Below, one piece after another: positions 7,376 through 11,511 of a DNA stretch of 11,511 nucleotides. The notes beneath the pieces were generated by a model. The model had not been told where the DNA came from. It searched no databases and was given only the letters and a program-made list of their open reading frames with translations. The position numbers and the translations under genes are program-made. Each line of letters opens with the position of its first letter. Positions within the stretch are counted from its first letter, which is position 1. The stretch is taken from positions 1-11,511 of the forward strand of contig JBNGDJ010000083.1 in NCBI GenBank assembly GCA_049974825.1, given 5' to 3'. This DNA is from JBKHDT01 sp049974825. GTDB lineage: Bacteria; Pseudomonadota; Gammaproteobacteria; Halothiobacillales; Halothiobacillaceae.

Positions 7376-7846
7376 TCATTCCATCATCTCGAGACGATCA
7401 AGCGGGTCGATGACCTCGATTCGGTGCACGGCATGGCAGGCCACGCAGTTTTGCATGACTTCGCTGGTTCGTCGGATCAGGGCTGATGCCTCCGGCAGTG
7501 TTTCGGCCTCGAGCGCGATTTCGTCAAAGCCGCCATGGGTGGCCGGTCCCCACTGTCGCCACTGGTCGGAAAACGCGGCGCCCATGCCGGGCGGCGGGTT
7601 GTCGGTGGCCGCCGCGCTGCCGGCAGCCCGTGCATGCCGTGCGACGGCCTCCCAGTCTTCCTCCGCGATGGCCAGCTGCATGCCTTGCAGCGACTCAAGA
7701 AACAGGCGCATGACGCCGCGGACATATTCGGCCTGGTCCGGTTCAAGGTAGATCGGTTGGCGCGGGTCCGGGTCAATGGATTGTGCCTGAACGCCGGTGC
7801 TCGCCAGCAACAGGGCCGCGATGGCGGTCTGTGTGAATTTTCTCAT
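7376..7846 (-). CDS. Periplasmic class II (c'/c-556-like) cytochrome
   Basis: This is a 156-residue secreted monohaem cytochrome c. An N-terminal signal peptide (MRK, then a hydrophobic stretch, likely cleaved after Ala21 in VQA-QS) sends it to the periplasm. The only haem-binding motif is CVACH at 134-138, near the C-terminus, as in the four-helix-bundle class II cytochromes c' and c-556. Met46 or Met56 in the first predicted helix could be the sixth haem ligand, as in c-556. The middle segment has the class's helical look, including the THGGFDEIA stretch. The start at 7846 has a strong ribosome binding site, AAGGAGG (7856-7862 on the minus strand), nine bases upstream. It converges on jetD. 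Its redox partner is unknown, and a link to the nearby hydrogenase is only a guess, because that enzyme is usually cytoplasmic. Confidence 0.8.
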   Translation of the reverse strand: MRKFTQTAIAALLLASTGVQAQSIDPDPRQPIYLEPDQAEYVRGVMRLFLESLQGMQLAIAEEDWEAVARHARAAGSAAATDNPPPGMGAAFSDQWRQWGPATHGGFDEIALEAETLPEASALIRRTSEVMQNCVACHAVHRIEVIDPLDRLEMME

Positions 7847-8042
7847 GCCGAGATTCCTCCTTGGGCGGTCAATTCGATGACTTCGTCTCGTGTCTCGATC
7901 TTGGTCTCTTTACCGGATTGCCGGGTTCGATTGCCCACAGCAAGCATGTGGAAAGCCTGCATGAAAGTCGGCCGGGCAGGGCATGGATTCCCTGAGATAC
8001 TCGGTGGTCGCATGGGAGCGAAGCGTTGCCGCAGGATCGGAA
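7847..8042. other. Intergenic gap with one small hairpin
   Basis: This is 196 bases between two minus-strand genes. Apart from the cytochrome ribosome binding site (7856-7862), it contains a short inverted repeat at 7977-7994 (CAGGG and CCCTG arms, inner CATGGATT). That repeat looks like a degenerate h1 module of the window's repeat family and could lie in the 3' region of the gene at 8043-8450. I see no convincing gene and no clear promoter for the cytochrome. Confidence 0.5.
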
Positions 8043-8450
8043 CTACTGCAGCTTTTCCAAAACTTCGAGCAGCTGTTTGACCGACAGCTTGCGCTTGAAT
8101 GCCTGCGCCAGCAGATCGATGAACTTTTCCTCGTCGATTGTTTTCAGCATGCGCTCTGCTTCCTCGGGCGCCTCGTCCCGATAACCGCGCATGATCGACA
8201 GTGAAAGCCCCTCGTCGGTCTGGTGAAACTCAAGCTTGGCTTCAAAGGGGCGATGGGGGGTGTCGACGGATTGCCCGTGACGTTCGGCCTCGGTGATGCG
8301 CACAACGCGAATGTGTCCGGGCTTGCTGTGGGCGGAGACCTGGCGATACTCGGCCCAGCCGTCGCCGTGTCGTTCGAAGGAGTGGTTCTTGAGGCTTTCG
8401 AATCGTTCGTGGACCGTTTGCCAGCTCGGGGCGGTCGCGAAGCTGCTCAT
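8043..8450 (-). CDS. Uncharacterised 135-residue protein
   Basis: I do not recognise this family. The start at 8450 is supported by AGGTGA (8458-8463 on the minus strand) seven bases upstream. The open frame extends to 8540, but the extra 30 residues look like untranslated leader. The product is soluble, rich in charged residues and histidine, and has no signal peptide, membrane segment or cysteine motif. The first two thirds look like a mixed alpha/beta fold (alternating stretches such as HIRVVRITEAER and FEAKLEFHQTDEGLSLSI). The last 35 residues form a strongly charged, probably helical tail. It is transcribed away from the hydrogenase operon across a shared 245-base region. Codon use and GC content resemble the neighbours. 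A role with the hydrogenase or the cytochrome is possible but unsupported by sequence. Confidence 0.7.
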   Translation of the reverse strand: MSSFATAPSWQTVHERFESLKNHSFERHGDGWAEYRQVSAHSKPGHIRVVRITEAERHGQSVDTPHRPFEAKLEFHQTDEGLSLSIMRGYRDEAPEEAERMLKTIDEEKFIDLLAQAFKRKLSVKQLLEVLEKLQ

Positions 8451-8695
8451 GGGCGAATCACCTGGACTTGTAAAGGAGTTTTGGTTGGCCGCATGTGTGG
8501 AGGGCGGGCAGTCATCCCAACAGACATGCCGGCCCGGCAAGGAAAGGCCAGACCTTCAGCAAAACTGTCATGGGGTTGCTAGTATCATGGCAAACGTCAT
8601 GGGAAATCACGAGCCGGGATGGCGGTGGTGCCCATGTTTCGGCCTGCCGGCCAACCGTATGCCGACCGGGGAAATCTACACGAGAACAGGTCACC
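8451..8695. promoter_or_regulatory. Divergent intergenic region upstream of the hydrogenase operon
   Basis: This 245-base region separates the start of the unrecognised minus-strand gene from the hydrogenase beta start, so it should carry both promoters. Three TCATGG hexamers lie in tandem at 8568, 8585 and 8597 on the plus strand, the first and last within the longer match GTCATGGG. The interval also holds the imperfect palindrome TTGC-N10-GCAA (8576-8593). These could be a regulator site. I found no convincing sigma-70, sigma-54 or FNR consensus. TGCCGG-C-CCGGCA (about 8526-8538) is another small palindrome. The regulatory content is inferred from position. Confidence 0.35.
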
Positions 8696-9811
8696 ATGCA
8701 CACACCCTTCCTGCCACGACACCAGCTCGAAGCGCTGTTTGACGCACTCCGGACACAGGGATACGACTGTGTTGGTCCCAGGGTGCGGGACGGGGCAATC
8801 GTTTACGAACCGCTTGAGGGAGCCGGTGATCTGCCGACGGGCTGGCGCCAGACCCAGTCTCCCGGCAGTTACCGGATGGCCCGGGCCGAGGATGACCGGC
8901 AGTTTGCCTGGGCCAACGGCCCGCAGGCGCTCAAGCCGTTGACCTTCCACCCGCGCGAAACGCTCTGGGAAAGCAGTCGGGATGAGCAGGGCGGCCTGTC
9001 TTTCTCTGCCGCATCGGTCGATACGCGCCCCACGGCGGTCATCGGCGTACGGGCCTGCGATCTGGCCGCTCTGGCGTTGCAGGAGGCGCATTTTTGTTCC
9101 GGCATTGCCGACGAGGCCTTTCGCCGCCGCCGCGAATCACTTCTGCTGGTCGCGGTGCATTGCAGCCATCCGGCCCAGACCTGTTTCTGCGCCTCGACCG
9201 GTGATGGCCCGAAAGCGACAGAGGGTTTCGACATCGCCCTGCACGAGCTGGAGGATGGCTTTCTCGTGGAGGTGGGCAGCGCGCGCGGCCGCGAGGTGGT
9301 CGAGGCCCTGCCGCTGGAGGAGGGCTCGGCGGCACGGGATCAGCAGGCCGAACGACAGATCGAGGTGGCCGTCGAGGTGCAGGAGCGCAGCCTGCCTGGG
9401 GGCGACCTGCCGACCATGCTTTTTGAACGGCTGCATCACCCGCGGTGGGACGAGGTGGCTGATCGCTGCCTTTCCTGCGGCAACTGTACGGCAGTCTGCC
9501 CCACCTGTTTTTGCAATACCGAACTGGATCAGCCCACGCTGGATGGTGAGGGCTCGGCCCATGTGCGCGTCTGGGACTCCTGTTTTACGGCCGGGCACAG
9601 CTATCTGCACGGCATCGTGATTCGTTCGGATACGAAATTTCGCTACCGGCAGTGGCTGACGCACAAGCTCGGCAGCTGGGTGGCACAGTACGGGCGCAGC
9701 GGCTGCACCGGCTGCGGGCGCTGCATCAGCTGGTGTCCTGTCGGCATCGACCTGACCGAGGAGGTGCACGGGATCTGCAACGGACCGACCGACAGGGAGG
9801 CAGGCCGATGA
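8696..9811 (+). CDS. hydB: Group 3b NiFe hydrogenase (sulfhydrogenase) beta subunit, Fe-S electron transfer
   Basis: This 371-residue cytoplasmic iron-sulfur subunit passes electrons between the gamma flavoprotein and the delta/alpha hydrogenase core. It belongs to the HydB/AsrA family. Two ferredoxin-type [4Fe-4S] motifs lie near the C-terminus: Cys258-x2-Cys261-x2-Cys264-x3-Cys268-Pro, followed by Cys271 and Cys273; and Cys337-x2-Cys340-x2-Cys343-x3-Cys347-Pro. The N-terminal half has the family's conserved RACDLAAL (Cys121) and HCSHPAQTCFC (Cys156, 163, 165) segments. I chose ATG 8696 because the family N-terminus begins there; the open frame reaches back to 8495 but that sequence is unlike protein. 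Its ribosome binding site is weak (ACAGG). The stop overlaps the gamma start (ATGA). The anaerobic sulfite reductase subunit AsrA is a relative, but the hydrogenase-type delta gene downstream favours HydB. Confidence 0.9.
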   Translation: MHTPFLPRHQLEALFDALRTQGYDCVGPRVRDGAIVYEPLEGAGDLPTGWRQTQSPGSYRMARAEDDRQFAWANGPQALKPLTFHPRETLWESSRDEQGGLSFSAASVDTRPTAVIGVRACDLAALALQEAHFCSGIADEAFRRRRESLLLVAVHCSHPAQTCFCASTGDGPKATEGFDIALHELEDGFLVEVGSARGREVVEALPLEEGSAARDQQAERQIEVAVEVQERSLPGGDLPTMLFERLHHPRWDEVADRCLSCGNCTAVCPTCFCNTELDQPTLDGEGSAHVRVWDSCFTAGHSYLHGIVIRSDTKFRYRQWLTHKLGSWVAQYGRSGCTGCGRCISWCPVGIDLTEEVHGICNGPTDREAGR

Positions 9812-10644
9812 TGACCGGAACCACCGTGCCAATGGAGGCCGAGATTGTCGAACGTACCCAGGAGGCGCGGGACATCTTCACCCTGCGCCTGCGTCTGACG
9901 GACCCCGAGCAGCATGCGCGCTATCAGTTCGCGCCCGGCCAGTTCAACATGGTGTACCTGCACGGCGTCGGGGAAGTCGCGATCTCGATCGTCTCGGACG
10001 TGGAGGATGCCCACATGCTCGATCACACCATCCGGGCCGTGGGGCGGGTGACCAACGCCATTGCACGGCTTGAAGTTGGCGACCGACTGGGCATCCGCGG
10101 CCCCTTCGGCGTGGGCTGGCCGCTGGAGCAGGCCGAAGGACGCAACGTGGTTGTTCTGACCGGCGGGCTGGGCTGTGCTCCGGCGGTTTCGGCCATCCGG
10201 CATGTTCTTCGTCGCCGGGATCGCTATCGGCACCTTTCCATCCTGCAGGGCGTCAAGCATGGCAACGACCTGATCTGGCGCGATCAGTACGACCAGTGGC
10301 GGGCCGAGCCGGATACCGAAGTCTGGCTGGCAGCCGACGAGGGCGGGCCGCACTGGGCCTGGGACGTCGGGCTGGTGACCAGCCTGTTTGACAAGGCGCA
10401 GCTGTATCCCGAGGATTCCGTGGTCATGATGTGCGGCCCGGAGCCGATGATGCGGGCCTCGGCAGAGGATCTGGTCGGGCGCGGCTTTGCTCCGGAGAAT
10501 CTCTACCTGAGCATGGAACGCAACATGAAGTGCGGCGTGGCCCATTGCGGTCATTGCCAGTACGGGCCCGAGTTCATCTGCAAGGACGGGCCGGTGTTCC
10601 CGTATCCGCGTATCCGTCACCTGCTCGGCGAGAGGGGATTCTGA
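9808..10644 (+). CDS. hydG: Group 3b NiFe hydrogenase (sulfhydrogenase) gamma subunit, FAD/NAD(P)-binding
   Basis: This 278-residue flavoprotein exchanges electrons between NAD(P)H and the Fe-S chain of the hydrogenase (HydG/AsrB family, ferredoxin reductase fold). The FAD domain shows PGQFNM (43-48) and AISIVSD (58-64). The NAD(P) domain shows TGGLGCAP (118-125) and CGPEPMM (209-215). A C-terminal [2Fe-2S] motif has Cys242, Cys247, Cys250 and Cys258, followed by the family's CKDGPVF. The start at 9808 overlaps the beta stop and has a strong GGGAGG (9795-9800) seven bases upstream. An adjacent ATG at 9811 is possible but less well placed. The delta gene follows after two bases. The symbol hydG here means the sulfhydrogenase gamma gene, not the unrelated radical-SAM maturase HydG of [FeFe] hydrogenases. 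Confidence 0.92.
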   Translation: MMTGTTVPMEAEIVERTQEARDIFTLRLRLTDPEQHARYQFAPGQFNMVYLHGVGEVAISIVSDVEDAHMLDHTIRAVGRVTNAIARLEVGDRLGIRGPFGVGWPLEQAEGRNVVVLTGGLGCAPAVSAIRHVLRRRDRYRHLSILQGVKHGNDLIWRDQYDQWRAEPDTEVWLAADEGGPHWAWDVGLVTSLFDKAQLYPEDSVVMMCGPEPMMRASAEDLVGRGFAPENLYLSMERNMKCGVAHCGHCQYGPEFICKDGPVFPYPRIRHLLGERGF

Positions 10645-10646
10645 AC

Positions 10647-11456
10647 ATGAGCAAACCCAAGGTAGCCGTCCACAAGTTTTCTTCCTGCGACGGATGTCAG
10701 CTGGCCTTCCTGAACATGGGCCCGCCCCTGCTGGAGCTGGCCAAACTGGTGGATATCGTTCATTTTCTTGAGGCCGGTCCCTCCGATCCGGATGCCGAAG
10801 TCGATATCGCCTTCGTGGAAGGCAGCATTTCCACCCCTGATGAATACGAGCGGATTCGCCGGGTGCGGGAAAACAGCCGCTACCTGGTGACGATCGGGGC
10901 CTGCGCGACATCAGGCGGGCTTCAGGCCCTGCGCAATATCAACGACAGCGAGGCGGAATGGACGCCAGCGATCTACGCGCGGCCGGAGTACATCGAGTCG
11001 CTCACGCACGCGGAACCGATCGCCGAGCACGTGAAGGTGGACCTGGAGTTGTGGGGCTGCCCGATCAACAGCCGGCAGCTGGTGGCGGCGGTGCGCGACC
11101 TGTTTTTCGGCGTGCCGCCGGTGGCAGAAGCCGACAAGGTCTGCATGGAATGCAAGCGTCAGAATCAGGTATGCGTGATGGTCACGCGGGGCGTGCCCTG
11201 CATGGGGCCGGTGACCCGGACCGGCTGCGGCGCGCTGTGTCCGACCTTCGGGCGGGATTGCTTCGGCTGTTACGGGCCGGCAGAAAACCCCAACACCGCG
11301 GCGTTGGCGCACCGCTTTGAAGGTCTCGGGCTGGTGCCCGACGACATTGCCCGGCGTTTCCACCTGGTTCACAGTCAGGCACCGAAATTCCGGGAAGAGG
11401 GTGAGCGCGCTTGTCCGAAGGGTCTTTACGATGCAACCCGCGGCCGGCCTGCCTAA
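10647..11456 (+). CDS. hydD: Group 3b NiFe hydrogenase (sulfhydrogenase) delta (small) subunit
   Basis: This 269-residue small subunit carries electrons from the beta/gamma module to the NiFe active site of the alpha subunit. The proximal cluster set is visible: Cys14 and Cys17 in CDGCQ, Cys86 in GACATSGG, and Cys138 in LWGCPIN. Two further [4Fe-4S] sets follow: Cys166, 169, 176, 185 and Cys194, 198, 205, 208. This three-cluster layout and length fit HydD and exclude AsrC. The start at 10647 is two bases after the gamma stop, with AGAGGGG (10631-10637) nine bases upstream. There is no twin-arginine signal, so the enzyme is cytoplasmic. The large subunit gene normally comes next, but here a repeat starts on the base after the stop and the window ends. 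Confidence 0.93.
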   Translation: MSKPKVAVHKFSSCDGCQLAFLNMGPPLLELAKLVDIVHFLEAGPSDPDAEVDIAFVEGSISTPDEYERIRRVRENSRYLVTIGACATSGGLQALRNINDSEAEWTPAIYARPEYIESLTHAEPIAEHVKVDLELWGCPINSRQLVAAVRDLFFGVPPVAEADKVCMECKRQNQVCVMVTRGVPCMGPVTRTGCGALCPTFGRDCFGCYGPAENPNTAALAHRFEGLGLVPDDIARRFHLVHSQAPKFREEGERACPKGLYDATRGRPA

Positions 11457-11511
11457 GGAAACTCTGCACGAAGCCATCCATGGCTTCGTGGGCTAACGCC
11501 AGCTGCGCGTT
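11457..11511 (-). repeat. Composite palindromic repeat, copy D (cut by window end)
   Basis: This starts with GGAAACTCTGCAC directly after the hydD TAA, in the same orientation as copy C. Its h4 hairpin is the most perfect in the window: CACGAAGCCA (11467-11476) pairs fully with TGGCTTCGTG (11481-11490) around loop TCCA. Part of h5 follows, with AACGC (11495-11499) and GCGTT (11507-11511). The rest lies outside the window. A 10-bp stem this close to a stop codon could stabilise the upstream mRNA or limit read-through, although no U-tract is visible. Confidence 0.8.

Noticed and set aside
8495..8695. N-terminal extension of the hydrogenase beta frame
   Set aside because: The 67 extra residues do not look like family sequence and cover the divergent promoter region. 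ATG 8696 begins at the expected N-terminus.
9643..10911. 422-codon minus-strand open frame opposite the hydrogenase genes
   Set aside because: It is antisense to three well-supported hydrogenase genes and is a by-product of GC-rich codon use.
8696..11456. Anaerobic sulfite reductase AsrABC operon
   Set aside because: The first two genes are homologous to AsrA and AsrB, but the third has the cysteine pattern of a hydrogenase small subunit (CDGCQ, GACATSGG, LWGCPIN, two further clusters), not of a sirohaem reductase.

Overview
The window is GC-rich (about 60% by eye) and fits a gammaproteobacterium. The family assignments and the abundant intergenic palindromic repeats suggest this, but nothing here fixes the taxon. 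It holds an intact four-gene Wadjet anti-plasmid system, two small minus-strand genes, and the first three genes of a group 3b-type NiFe hydrogenase (sulfhydrogenase) operon. Four copies of one composite palindromic repeat family lie between these units.

Layout: repeat copy A (1-164); jetA (254-1705); a hairpin-rich insert with repeat copy B (about 1714-1948); jetB, jetC and jetD (2003-7211), joined by ATGA stop/start overlaps; repeat copy C, inverted (7230-7340); a periplasmic class II (c'-like) cytochrome on the minus strand (7376-7846); a 196-base gap with a small hairpin; an unrecognised 135-residue protein on the minus strand (8043-8450); a divergent intergenic region (8451-8695); hydrogenase beta, gamma and delta genes (8696-11456); and repeat copy D, which starts on the base after the delta stop codon and runs off the window.

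The Jet proteins should work as one complex. JetC is the SMC-like ATPase, JetA the kleisin-like subunit, JetB the KITE/MukE-like subunit, and JetD the Toprim-type nuclease that cuts small circular DNA. Every key motif I could check is present, so the system looks functional. The hydrogenase subunits form an electron chain: NAD(P)/FAD and [2Fe-2S] in gamma, iron-sulfur clusters in beta, and three clusters in delta leading to a NiFe large subunit. That large subunit should lie beyond the window, past repeat D.

The most unusual feature is the repeat family. It is modular, made of up to five hairpins that combine differently in each copy, and several hairpins share an ATGGAT or AGGATGG apex. One copy splits jetA from jetBCD inside what is normally a compact operon. 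Others bracket the Wadjet locus in opposite orientations or abut a stop codon. I saw no RNA genes, CRISPR array, transposase or integrase.
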